Below are positions 1-8,668 of a stretch of 64,000 nt of DNA, in pieces; position 1 is the stretch's first letter; each line of letters opens with the position of its first letter. Under the pieces are notes generated by a model, which worked only from the letters and a program-made list of their open reading frames with translations, made no database searches and was not told the DNA's origin. This DNA comes from Rhodanobacteraceae bacterium (GTDB lineage Bacteria > Pseudomonadota > Gammaproteobacteria > Xanthomonadales > Rhodanobacteraceae). Both the position numbers and the translations under genes were made by a program. The stretch is from positions 62,001-126,000 of the forward strand of contig JAEUPP010000018.1 of NCBI GenBank assembly GCA_016790075.1, read 5' to 3'.

Positions 1-5
1 TCGCC

Positions 6-1478
6 ATGGAACCCGATGATCCACAGGCGCTGCGGACCTTTGCCCGTGTACAGCGGCTGCTCAATCGCCCGACCGACGCCATCAATGCCTTGCGGCGCGC
101 ACTGGTGCCTACGCCCGACGATGCAGGCCTGCTGGGCGAACTCGCTCAGGCACTTGCGCAAGCCGGTGACCTGGAGGAGGCAATCTCAGCCCAGCAGCGC
201 GTGGTCGAGCACAAACCCGAAGTGGCAAACTGGCTTGAGCTAGGCCTGCTGCTCGACCGCAACGCCAACTGTGCTGCGACGCTGGACGTGGCGCGGCGCA
301 TCGTAAAGCTGGCACCCACCTGTCACACCGCGCGCCTTCTCGAGGCGCGGGCCTTGACCGGACTAGGCCGCATCGACGAGGCCTCTGCGGTATATCGGCA
401 GCTCACCTCGGTCGCAGGTGTTGCCGCGAAAGCATGGTTCGGGCTGGCAGACCTGAAGACGGTCAAGTTCAGCAGCAACGACATTGAAGCGATGCAACGC
501 CTGGTCACATCACGCGGCAGCGACGAGGAACACGTCCTGATCAGCTTCGCCCTGGGACTGGCGTGTGAGGCCCACGGCCGCTTTGCCGACGCAATGACAT
601 ATTTTCAACGCGGCAATCGCATGCGCCGCAAGACGGTCACCTGGGATGCCGCTGCTCACACCCGTTACTGCGCAAACATTCGCGACGCATTCTCAACGCC
701 ACTGGAACAGGCGCCGCAGGAACTTGGCCGGGAAGTCGTCTTTATCGTAGGGCTGCCACGTTCGGGCACCACCCTGGTTGAGCAAATGCTCGCCGCACAC
801 CCGGATCTCGTCGGTGCCAGCGAGCTGCCACACCTGGAAACCGTCATCCAGCAAGAGTCGGCGCGGCGTGGACAACCGTTTCCTCGCTGGGTAAAGAGCG
901 CCACCTCCGCAGACTGGGAGCGCCTGGGCCGGCGCTACCTGCAACTAGCATCGCAATGGCAGACAGCAAGCCGCTTCACGGACAAACTTCCGGAAAACTG
1001 GCCCTATGTAGGTGCTGCGCTCGCCATGCTGCCCGGGGCACGCGTGATCGGCTGCGAACGTGATCTGATCGAAACCTGCTGGTCCTGCTACAAACAGCTA
1101 TTCGCGCCACACCGCGTTGCCTATAGCTATGATTTCGATGAACTTGCCGCCTACGCTCACGACTGCCGCCGCCTGTGGCAATGGTGGCAACTTCGTGACC
1201 CGCAACGCTGCCGCACACTGGTCTATGAAGATCTGCTCGACGACCCGGAGCACCAGATCCGTGCTCTGCTTGAGTTTTGCGAACTACCGTTCGACCCGGC
1301 CTGCCTTACAACACAACAAACACAGCGTGTCACACGCACGGCCAGCGCCGCACAGGTACGCCAGCCGCTGCAGCGCACAACCGCGCGCAGCAACGCTTAC
1401 GACACTCTGTTCGCTCCCCTAAGGCAGGCACTGGAGCGCGCCGAGGCCGCAGGCAGATCGAGCGCCACCATGGATTGA
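6..1478 (+). CDS. TPR-repeat sulfotransferase family protein (5' end probably outside the window)
   Basis: The N-terminal ~200 residues are helical TPR-like repeats, with alternating small and large hydrophobic positions and PDD/PEVA-type turns. A sulfotransferase domain follows. The PAPS 5'-phosphosulfate loop is visible near residue 250 (VGLPRSGTTLVEQML), and a DKLPENW segment near 325 is typical of the family. Such proteins transfer sulfate from PAPS to a hydroxyl or amine; the substrate cannot be read from the sequence. The frame is open to the window edge and TPR sulfotransferases are often longer than 490 residues, so the ATG at 6 may be internal. The gene stands alone on the plus strand and converges on the next gene. 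Confidence 0.85.
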   Translation: MEPDDPQALRTFARVQRLLNRPTDAINALRRALVPTPDDAGLLGELAQALAQAGDLEEAISAQQRVVEHKPEVANWLELGLLLDRNANCAATLDVARRIVKLAPTCHTARLLEARALTGLGRIDEASAVYRQLTSVAGVAAKAWFGLADLKTVKFSSNDIEAMQRLVTSRGSDEEHVLISFALGLACEAHGRFADAMTYFQRGNRMRRKTVTWDAAAHTRYCANIRDAFSTPLEQAPQELGREVVFIVGLPRSGTTLVEQMLAAHPDLVGASELPHLETVIQQESARRGQPFPRWVKSATSADWERLGRRYLQLASQWQTASRFTDKLPENWPYVGAALAMLPGARVIGCERDLIETCWSCYKQLFAPHRVAYSYDFDELAAYAHDCRRLWQWWQLRDPQRCRTLVYEDLLDDPEHQIRALLEFCELPFDPACLTTQQTQRVTRTASAAQVRQPLQRTTARSNAYDTLFAPLRQALERAEAAGRSSATMD

Positions 1479-1551
1479 CGCTGGCAACCCGGCGCGATGA
1501 TTCGGTACCCCTTGTTGATCTACGCCCCTGCGCCGCAGCGCACCAACAAAA

Positions 1552-1576
1552 AGGGCGCAATCCAAGATTGCGCCCT
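1552..1576 (-). terminator. Rho-independent terminator
   Basis: A perfect 11-bp stem (AGGGCGCAATC / GATTGCGCCCT) encloses a 3-nt loop. Read on the minus strand, the stem is followed at once by TTTTTGTTG, so it should end the minus-strand transcript of the secreted-protein gene at 1627-2232. On the plus strand the following bases are not T-rich. Confidence 0.8.
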
Positions 1577-1626
1577 GAAAAGCTACCCCTGGCCCTCAAG
1601 AATCGGAGAGCGCTGTTTCGGGGTTC

Positions 1627-2232
1627 TCAATCAATCGAGAACCGCTGCAATGCAACCGGTGTCGTACCCGCCGTGATGGTCGCGCCGGTATTGTCATAGC
1701 AATACTGGTTGATCGTAGCCGGGAACCCGCCAGTCGCTCCGGTGTCGAGCTGCAACCAGCCAAAGTTGATCGCCGACGTCGCCTCATTGAAGAAACGGAC
1801 ACCGAGGAAACGACCGGTAGAGGCCACCTGCCAGTTGACAAAATTCGCCGCACCGCCGCCGCCAGAGGCAACGCTATAGCTTTGCGCCGCGCCTATGGTT
1901 GCTCCGCTGGTAAGCGAATCGTAAACGGTGCCGGTCGCCACGCCACCAAAGCTAGTCGCCGGGGTCGCTGGCCAGAAGAAGTACAGCGCCGCCGGCGTGC
2001 CGGTCTGGTACAGGTTGATATCCCATCCAGCGACGGAACCGCCTGCAGTGCCTTGCGCACCGGTCACAAGATTGAGATAGACGCCATCAATATTGGCCGG
2101 CACCGAAATGGCTGCGCTGCTGCAAACCACGGCCGCCATGCTCGACGTCGACGCAGCAGTTAGAACTAGTGCGCAAGCCGAAAAACCGAGCGCCCGACGT
2201 ACGGATACCGCCAATTTCCCAAAAGAAATCAT
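1627..2232 (-). CDS. Secreted hypothetical protein
   Basis: This 201-residue protein starts with a clear Sec signal peptide (MISFGKLAV..., hydrophobic core near residues 14-24, cleavage likely after SSMAA near 32). The mature part is rich in Gly, Ala, Ser and Thr with periodic aromatic residues, consistent with a beta-rich extracellular fold. Two Cys residues, one near the mature N-terminus and one near the C-terminus (QYCYDN), could pair. I do not recognise a family. The ATG at 2232 is preferred over the longer frame because the longer N-terminus lacks signal-peptide logic. A strong terminator follows 50 nt downstream. Confidence 0.7.
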   Translation of the reverse strand: MISFGKLAVSVRRALGFSACALVLTAASTSSMAAVVCSSAAISVPANIDGVYLNLVTGAQGTAGGSVAGWDINLYQTGTPAALYFFWPATPATSFGGVATGTVYDSLTSGATIGAAQSYSVASGGGGAANFVNWQVASTGRFLGVRFFNEATSAINFGWLQLDTGATGGFPATINQYCYDNTGATITAGTTPVALQRFSID

Positions 2233-2462
2233 CGTATTAACCCCCACAGAGCAAATAAAATACAGATGCGCGCACGCGCACCAGTAGACAAGGCCCACCG
2301 CAGATGACAAATAGCAAAAGCAACACACAAGAACCGGACTGAAGCTCCACTAAGCCCCCGAGCATAGTGGCTTTCGAGCAAACGCAGCCGGGGAGATTCG
2401 TATGTTTTTTCGCGCCAGTCAAGGGCGAATAGTCGCGCCCTCTCGCCAGGCTGGCGTGCCAT

Positions 2463-3080
2463 TTATGTCCGGCGCCTGGTCTCGAAACAACCACTACGCA
2501 GGAAATACGCAGTCAGGTCAGCCACTTCGCGCGACAACGTAAGTCCGGAGTGAGAAGTGTTCACTTCGCAATGGGCTGTCACACCAGACCAACGTGTCTC
2601 TGCCACGCTGACGGTGCCGTCGTTAGGACCGCTGAACGCGCCCATGAGCCGGCCCAACCCTATCGGCTGCGTACCGGCGATAACACCGACTTCCGCCGGC
2701 ACTGCCGTTGGCATCAATCCGCGGCAGAGCATGTCGGCGCCAGCGCCCAGCAATTTCGGCAAACGCCTGGCTACCGCGCTGCCGTTCAATGGGGACCCCA
2801 GACAAACCACACGCCCGACACGGTCATGCGAAAACTGGTTCGCGGCACGTATGGCGAGGAGGCCGCCAAGGCTGTGGCCGACAAAATGTACTTTGCTGGC
2901 TTCCAAGCCTTCGGCGTGCCGGCACAATCGTTCGAGGCTGCGCGCATCGTTACCGAGAACGCTCGCATAGCTGAACAGCTCGGCATGGAACCCTGCATCG
3001 CGCAAACGCTGGCGCAACAGCAGCAGACTGAATGCGCGCATCCAGACACCATGGACCAGGATGACAGCCTCTTCCTTCAT
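2463..3080 (-). CDS. Alpha/beta hydrolase (lipase/esterase-like)
   Basis: The 205-residue protein has the strand-turn VILVHGVW near the N-terminus (oxyanion region) and the nucleophile elbow GHSLGG near residue 70. GSPLNGS and a C-terminal segment with SHSGL supply candidate Asp and His positions. It is short for a full lipase and resembles compact PGAP1-like/triacylglycerol-lipase-type hydrolases. The ATG at 3080 has AGGA 7 nt upstream; a GTG 15 nt further out is possible. It follows aspS on the same strand after about 50 nt and may be cotranscribed. The substrate is unknown. Confidence 0.8.
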   Translation of the reverse strand: MKEEAVILVHGVWMRAFSLLLLRQRLRDAGFHAELFSYASVLGNDARSLERLCRHAEGLEASKVHFVGHSLGGLLAIRAANQFSHDRVGRVVCLGSPLNGSAVARRLPKLLGAGADMLCRGLMPTAVPAEVGVIAGTQPIGLGRLMGAFSGPNDGTVSVAETRWSGVTAHCEVNTSHSGLTLSREVADLTAYFLRSGCFETRRRT

Positions 3081-3131
3081 GCCGTAATCCTGCACCTATG
3101 ACGCTACCGGAACAATCCACGCAGGTGTGGC

Positions 3132-4904
3132 TCAGCCCTTGACCGGCTTGACCACACGCACGTGCAGTTCCTGCAACTGCCCTTCCGGCACCGGGGATGG
3201 CGCAGAGGTCAGCAAGCATTGCGCGCTGGCCGTTTTCGGGAATGCAATCACATCACGGATCGATTCGGTGCCAGCCATCAGCGCCGCGATACGGTCGATG
3301 CCGAACGCGATTCCACCGTGCGGCGGAGCGCCATACTTGAGCGCGTCCAGCAGGAACCCGAATTTCGCCTCGGCCTCTTGCGCACCGATACCCAGCAGAT
3401 CGAACACCGTGCTCTGCATGTCGGGGCGATGGATACGGATGGAGCCGCCGCCGATCTCGTTACCGTTGAGCACCATGTCGTAACCGCGCGAAACAGCTAT
3501 GGCCGCGTTAGCACGCAAATCCGATACATCGTCGACCTTGGGTGCGGTGAACGGGTGATGCAAAGCAACGTAGCGCTTGGCATCGTAGTCGTACTCGAAC
3601 ATGGGGAAATCCACGACCCAAAGCGGACGCCAGCCATCGGCAACGCGACCGAGGTCACGACCAACCTTGAGGCGTAGCGCACCGAGAAAATCACTCACGA
3701 TCTTGTACGGTCCCGCTCCGAAGAAGATCACATCGCCGGTCTGGGCACCGACCGCGGCGAAGATAGCCTCGACCACGTCAGCGCCAAGAAACTTCACTAT
3801 CGGCGAGGTCAGACCTTCAAGCCCTTTGTCCTTGTCATCAACGCGAATCCAGGCCAGGCCTTTCGCACCGTACTTCTGCACATACAGACCGTAGTCGTCG
3901 AGCTGCTTGCGCGTAAGTTCGGCACCGCCGGGCACACGCAGCGCTGCAACACGACCGCCCGCATCGTTGGCCGGACCAGAGAAGACCTTGAAATCACACT
4001 GCTTGACAACGTCGGCGACATCAACCAGCTCCAGATCAATGCGCAGATCCGGCTTGTCGGAACCGTAGCGGCGCATCGCCTCTGCATAGGTCATGCGCGG
4101 AAATTCCGCGTCAAGGTCGACATCGGCGACCTGTTTAAAGATCGTGCGGATCATGCCCTCGACAAAATCCTGCACATCGCGTTCGCCGACAAACGCAAAC
4201 TCCATGTCGAGCTGGGTGAACTCTGGTTGGCGATCGGCGCGCAGATCCTCGTCGCGAAAGCAGCGGGCGATCTGATAGTAACGATCCATGCCTGCCATCA
4301 TGAGCAACTGCTTGAACAATTGCGGAGACTGCGGCAACGCGAAGAACTCGCCCGGATGTACGCGGCTAGGCACCAGATAGTCGCGCGCCCCTTCCGGCGT
4401 AGCCTTGGTCAGTATAGGGGTCTCGATATCCTGGAATCCCTTGCTATCGAGATAGTGGCGCAGCGCAGAGACCAGACGCGTGCGCATGCGCAGCTTGCGC
4501 TGCATGTCGGGGCGGCGGATATCTAGGTAGCGATAGCGCAGACGCGCGTCCTCGCCGACGTTGTCATCCAGCATGAACGGCAGCGGCGCAGCGCTATTGA
4601 GCACTTCGACGCTGTCGGCAACCACTTCAATCTTTCCGGTACCCAGGCGGTCATTGACCTGACTCAGCGGTCGCGAACGGACCTTGCCGGAAATGCGCAG
4701 GCAGAATTCGTAACGCACACCCTCCGCCTGCTTGAAGGCTTCTGCGTTTTCCGGCTCGATGACCGCCTGGACAATACCTTCATGGTCACGCAGATCAATG
4801 AAGACAACTCCACCGTGATCGCGCCGGCTATCCGCCCATCCGCACAAGACGACGGTCTGACCGATCAAGGCCTCATCAATGAGACCGCAATAGTGGCTGC
4901 GCAT
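3132..4904 (-). CDS. aspS: Aspartate--tRNA ligase
   Basis: This 590-residue protein matches full-length bacterial class II aspartyl-tRNA synthetase and charges tRNA-Asp in translation. An N-terminal OB-fold anticodon-binding domain covers about 1-110. The catalytic core has motif 2 around 215-235 ([17 protein letters not shown]) and motif 3 near 530-545 ([13 protein letters not shown]), with a bacterial GAD insertion at about 290-410 between them. All landmarks are intact. Upstream on the same strand lies the FmdB-like gene, with which aspS is often paired; here an unusual 19-bp repeat array separates the two. Confidence 0.97.
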   Translation of the reverse strand: MRSHYCGLIDEALIGQTVVLCGWADSRRDHGGVVFIDLRDHEGIVQAVIEPENAEAFKQAEGVRYEFCLRISGKVRSRPLSQVNDRLGTGKIEVVADSVEVLNSAAPLPFMLDDNVGEDARLRYRYLDIRRPDMQRKLRMRTRLVSALRHYLDSKGFQDIETPILTKATPEGARDYLVPSRVHPGEFFALPQSPQLFKQLLMMAGMDRYYQIARCFRDEDLRADRQPEFTQLDMEFAFVGERDVQDFVEGMIRTIFKQVADVDLDAEFPRMTYAEAMRRYGSDKPDLRIDLELVDVADVVKQCDFKVFSGPANDAGGRVAALRVPGGAELTRKQLDDYGLYVQKYGAKGLAWIRVDDKDKGLEGLTSPIVKFLGADVVEAIFAAVGAQTGDVIFFGAGPYKIVSDFLGALRLKVGRDLGRVADGWRPLWVVDFPMFEYDYDAKRYVALHHPFTAPKVDDVSDLRANAAIAVSRGYDMVLNGNEIGGGSIRIHRPDMQSTVFDLLGIGAQEAEAKFGFLLDALKYGAPPHGGIAFGIDRIAALMAGTESIRDVIAFPKTASAQCLLTSAPSPVPEGQLQELHVRVVKPVKG

Positions 4905-5071
4905 ACGCTGAAAGCTCCGATATCCAGGTGCCCGCCTGACGCAGGCGGAAAGGCCGGAATCCTACGGAGGATTTTGCTGCGCTGCAAACAACCACACGGC
5001 AAGGCCAAGCGCTAAGACCCGGTGCCAGCAACGATGTGGTTAGCCATTCACTCCGGGATAACTCCCGGGAT

Positions 5072-5435
5072 AACTCCGGGACAGGCACCTAACTCCAGGA
5101 CAGGCACCTAACTCCAGGACAGGCACCCAACTCCGGGACAGGCACCCAACTCCGGGACAGGCACCCAACTCCAGGACAGGGGATCAGCAACTCCAGGACA
5201 GGCACCCAACTCCAGGACAGGCACCCAACTCCAGGACAGGCACCTCACTCCAGGACAGGCCCCTCACTCCAGGACAGGCACCTACCTCCAGGACCGGCAC
5301 CTAACTCCACTACTTGCACCAAACTCCACGACACGCACGCAACTCCACTAAAGGCACCAAACTCCAGGACAGGCACCCAACTCCAGGACAGGCACCTAAC
5401 TCCAGGACAGGCACCTCACTCCGGGACAAGCACCT
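5072..5435. repeat. Tandem array of 19 units of a 19-bp repeat
   Basis: Nineteen head-to-tail copies of the unit AACTCCAGGACAGGCACCT fill the fmdB-aspS gap. Eighteen units are exactly 19 bp; unit 6 (5167-5188) is 22 bp because its end is replaced by GGATCAGC. The outer and central units are nearly identical, with A/G at position 7 and T/C at position 19. Units 13-15 (5303-5359) are clearly more diverged. Degenerate half-units precede the array at 5050-5071. The array has no spacers, so it is not a CRISPR, and it does not encode a plausible protein in any frame. Confidence 0.95.
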
Positions 5436-5482
5436 CGCGCCTCACCCCATGCGTCGCTACGCACAGGAACCAACGCCCCGGC

Positions 5483-5794
5483 TCAACTCGCCGCTTTTTC
5501 CGCCGTTGCGCTGGCCGTAGATGCTCCCGAATCGGTACTGGCAGCTGCTGCCGGGGAACCCGCACCGTCGCTGCCGCTGCCGCCATCGACGAGGTTGCGC
5601 TTCTTGTCGCCATCCTTCTTGAAATCGGTTTCGTACCAGCCGGAACCCGCAAGGCGGAAAGACGGTGCGGTCACCCGGCGGCGCACCGCAGGCCGCGTGC
5701 AGGCTGGACACTCCGTGGGATCGGGATCAGAGAGTTTTTGCAGACGGTCGAAGCGCTTACCGCATTCACCGCACTCGAATTCGTAGATCGGCAT
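5483..5794 (-). CDS. FmdB-family zinc ribbon protein
   Basis: The protein (103 residues) starts MPIYEFECGECG and has two CxxC knuckles, C8/C11 and C29/C32, forming the single zinc ribbon of the FmdB/CxxC_CxxC_SSSS family. After about residue 65 it continues as a low-complexity Gly/Ser/Ala/Thr tail, common in this family. The role is not established; a regulatory or nucleic-acid-binding function is often assumed. It reads towards aspS, from which it is separated by the repeat array. AGG lies 7 nt before the ATG. Confidence 0.9.
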   Translation of the reverse strand: MPIYEFECGECGKRFDRLQKLSDPDPTECPACTRPAVRRRVTAPSFRLAGSGWYETDFKKDGDKKRNLVDGGSGSDGAGSPAAAASTDSGASTASATAEKAAS

Positions 5795-5878
5795 TGCTGT
5801 ACCTGGAAGCTAGGGTTGGCCGGACCGGCACCGGCCGCGCATTGTGCGGGCTGGCGCCGGGTTTTCAAGCCAATTTGC

Positions 5879-8482
5879 TCAGACGGCTGCGGCAGCTGGA
5901 AGGCGGCCGAAACTGAGCTGACCCGCCTGAACCTCCACCGTGACGGTATCCCCTGCGACATAACGCCCCTCAAGAATCTGCCGCGCCAGCGAATTTTCGA
6001 GCTGCTGCTGAATCGCGCGCTTGAGCGGGCGGGCGCCGTAAACGGGGTCAAAGCCCGCCTGGCCCAACAGGTCCAGCGCCGCGTCGCTGATGGCGAGCTT
6101 GAGCTGCCGTTCGCCCAGGCGCTGGGCCAAGTTCGCAGTCTGGATGCGTGCAATCTGCCGGATCTGCGTCTGTTCCAGCGGCCGGAATACGACGATCTCA
6201 TCCAGGCGGTTGATGAATTCAGGCCGGAACTGCGCCTGCACCACGCCCATGACCGCGGCCTTGATCTGCGTATAGCCCTCCTCACCACCTATGCTAGACG
6301 CCTCCTGGATGAGCTGCGAGCCGAGGTTGGAGGTCAATACGATGACGCAGTTGCGAAAATCAACCGTGCGGCCTTGGCCATCGGTCAGACGACCGTCGTC
6401 GAGCACCTGCAGAAGCACGTTGAACACATCCGGATGCGCTTTTTCCACTTCGTCGAGCAGGAGCACGCTGTACGGCCGGCGGCGCACCGCCTCGGTCAAA
6501 TAGCCGCCCTCCTCATAACCGACATAACCCGGCGGTGCACCGATCAGGCGCGCAACGGAATGCTTTTCCATGAACTCCGACATGTCGATACGCACCAGCG
6601 CATCGCTGGAGTCGAACAGGAAATCGGCAAGCGCCTTGCACAGCTCAGTCTTGCCGACGCCGGTAGGGCCCAGAAACAGGAACGAGCCCGAGGGCCGGTT
6701 CGGATCGGACAAGCCGGCACGTGCACGACGGATAGCGTCGCTGACCGCACGCACGGCCTCGGACTGACCGATCACACGCTGATGCAGCGTGTCTTCCATA
6801 CGCAGCAGCTTGTCGCGTTCCCCTTCGAGCATCTTGCTGACCGGTATGCCGGTCCAGCGTGCGACGACTTCAGCGATTTCTTCCGCCGTGACCTTGTCCT
6901 GCAGCAGCGTAAACCCGGCTTTTTCGGCTTCCTGTGCGACTTTCAGCTGCTTCTCGAGTTCCGGCAAGCGGCCGTACTGTAGCTCGCTCATGCGCGCAAA
7001 ATCCTGGCGCCGTTGTGCGGCTTCGAGTTCCAGCCGCACTTGCTCGATCTGCTCCTTGATTTTTGTCGCCCCCTGCAGCGTCGCCTTTTCCGATTTCCAG
7101 ACTTCCTCCAAGTCCGAGAATTCACGTTCGAGTACCGCAATCTCTTTTTCCAGATCCGTCAGGCGTTGCCGTGATTCGGCGTCCTTTTCCTTCTTCAGCG
7201 CCTCGCGCTGAATTTTGAGCTGGATCAGACGTCGCTCGCGCCGATCCATTTCCTCGGGCTTGGAATCGATCTCCATGCGGATACGCGACGCCGCCTCATC
7301 CATGAGGTCAATGGCCTTGTCGGGCAGCTGACGGTCGGCGATATAGCGATGCGACAACGTCGCCGCGGCGACAACGGCCGGGTCGGTGATTTCCACGCCG
7401 TGATGCACCGCGTAGCGCTCCTTGAGGCCGCGCAGTATGGCTATCGTGTCTTCGACGCTGGGTTCGCCGACAAACACCTTCTGGAAGCGGCGCTCCAGCG
7501 CTGCATCTTTTTCCACATATTTGCGATATTCGTCGAGTGTGGTCGCGCCTATGCAATGCAGCTCGCCGCGTGCCAGCGCCGGCTTGAGCATATTGCCCGC
7601 ATCCATAGCCCCCTCAGCCTTGCCGGCGCCGACCATGGTATGCAGCTCGTCGATGAACAGGATGACCCGGCCTTCCTGCTTGGACAGATCACTGAGTACG
7701 GCCTTCAGTCGCTCCTCGAATTCGCCGCGAAACTTGGCTCCCGCAATCAGCGCACCCATGTCGAGGCTGAGCACACGGCGATCGCGCAGATTCTCCGGCA
7801 CCTCGTGATTGACGATGCGCTGGGCAAGGCCTTCGACAATCGCAGTCTTGCCGACGCCGGGCTCACCGATCAACACGGGATTGTTCTTGGTACGACGCTG
7901 CAGCACCTGGATGGTGCGGCGGATTTCCTCGTCGCGGCCGACGACAGGATCGAGCTTGCCGCTCTCGGCCCGCGCGGTCAGGTCTATGCAGTATTTTTCC
8001 AGCGCCTGGCGCTGTTCCTCAGCCCCTTCCGACTGCACGCGCTCGCCGCCACGCATCTTGTCGATGGCCGCCTCGAGCGTGGCCTTGCTTGCGCCGGCCG
8101 CCTTGAGCGCACTACCCAGTTCACTACGATCATCCAGTGCCGCAAGCACAAACAACTCGCTGGCGATGAACTGGTCGCCGCGCTGCCGCGCCAGCTTGTC
8201 GCTGAGATTCAACAGCCGATTGAGATCACTGGAAACATTGACCTGACCTTCCTCACCCTTGACCTGCGGCAGCCGTGCCAGCGCCTCGGCCACGCGCTGG
8301 CGCAGCAGCGGCACATTGACCTGTGCCTGGCCCAACAAAGGCAGTGTGGAACCGCCCGGCTGATCCAGCAAAGCCGCCATCAGATGCAGCGGTTCGAGCA
8401 TATTGTGGTCGCGCATCACCGCAAGGCTTTGCGCATCGGCCAGCGCCTGCTGCAGGCGCGAAGTGAACTTGTCCAGACGCAT
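5879..8482 (-). CDS. clpB: ATP-dependent disaggregase ClpB
   Basis: This 867-residue protein has the full ClpB layout: an N-terminal Clp repeat domain (1-~145), AAA module 1 with Walker A GEPGVGKT near 204, a coiled-coil middle domain (~400-525; rich in E/K/R with [10 protein letters not shown]), and AAA module 2 with Walker A GPTGVGKT near 604. It works with DnaK to extract proteins from aggregates in the cytoplasm. No ClpP-binding IGF loop is evident, as expected for ClpB. The length fits the family. A likely heat-shock promoter lies upstream. Confidence 0.97.
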   Translation of the reverse strand: MRLDKFTSRLQQALADAQSLAVMRDHNMLEPLHLMAALLDQPGGSTLPLLGQAQVNVPLLRQRVAEALARLPQVKGEEGQVNVSSDLNRLLNLSDKLARQRGDQFIASELFVLAALDDRSELGSALKAAGASKATLEAAIDKMRGGERVQSEGAEEQRQALEKYCIDLTARAESGKLDPVVGRDEEIRRTIQVLQRRTKNNPVLIGEPGVGKTAIVEGLAQRIVNHEVPENLRDRRVLSLDMGALIAGAKFRGEFEERLKAVLSDLSKQEGRVILFIDELHTMVGAGKAEGAMDAGNMLKPALARGELHCIGATTLDEYRKYVEKDAALERRFQKVFVGEPSVEDTIAILRGLKERYAVHHGVEITDPAVVAAATLSHRYIADRQLPDKAIDLMDEAASRIRMEIDSKPEEMDRRERRLIQLKIQREALKKEKDAESRQRLTDLEKEIAVLEREFSDLEEVWKSEKATLQGATKIKEQIEQVRLELEAAQRRQDFARMSELQYGRLPELEKQLKVAQEAEKAGFTLLQDKVTAEEIAEVVARWTGIPVSKMLEGERDKLLRMEDTLHQRVIGQSEAVRAVSDAIRRARAGLSDPNRPSGSFLFLGPTGVGKTELCKALADFLFDSSDALVRIDMSEFMEKHSVARLIGAPPGYVGYEEGGYLTEAVRRRPYSVLLLDEVEKAHPDVFNVLLQVLDDGRLTDGQGRTVDFRNCVIVLTSNLGSQLIQEASSIGGEEGYTQIKAAVMGVVQAQFRPEFINRLDEIVVFRPLEQTQIRQIARIQTANLAQRLGERQLKLAISDAALDLLGQAGFDPVYGARPLKRAIQQQLENSLARQILEGRYVAGDTVTVEVQAGQLSFGRLPAAAAV

Positions 8483-8530
8483 GGATCACCCAGATCGAGG
8501 AGAGGGCCGGCAAACCCGGCGATAGCGCTT

Positions 8531-8558
8531 GAATAGGGCCATCGCGCGGTGATTCAAG
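8531..8558 (-). promoter_or_regulatory. Putative sigma-32 (RpoH) promoter of clpB
   Basis: On the minus strand CTTGAAT (8558-8552) is followed after 13 nt by CCCTATTC (8538-8531). This is close to the RpoH pattern CTTGAAA...CCCCATnT, and the site lies about 50 nt before the clpB ATG. clpB is a classic RpoH target in gammaproteobacteria, so position and sequence agree. Confidence 0.6.
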
Positions 8559-8668
8559 CACCGTCACCGCACCGAACTACCCGACCGGGCAGGCCATACC
8601 CACAGGCATGTGCTTCTCCCCGGGAGCGGGGCGAGCAACACGCCCCACATGGACCAGGCAACAGCGAT

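Noticed and set aside
5072-5435. CRISPR array reading of the 19-bp repeats
   Set aside because: Units are contiguous without spacers and no cas genes are near.
5738-8536. Long plus-strand frames opposite clpB
   Set aside because: They mirror the clpB codons and have an implausible composition.
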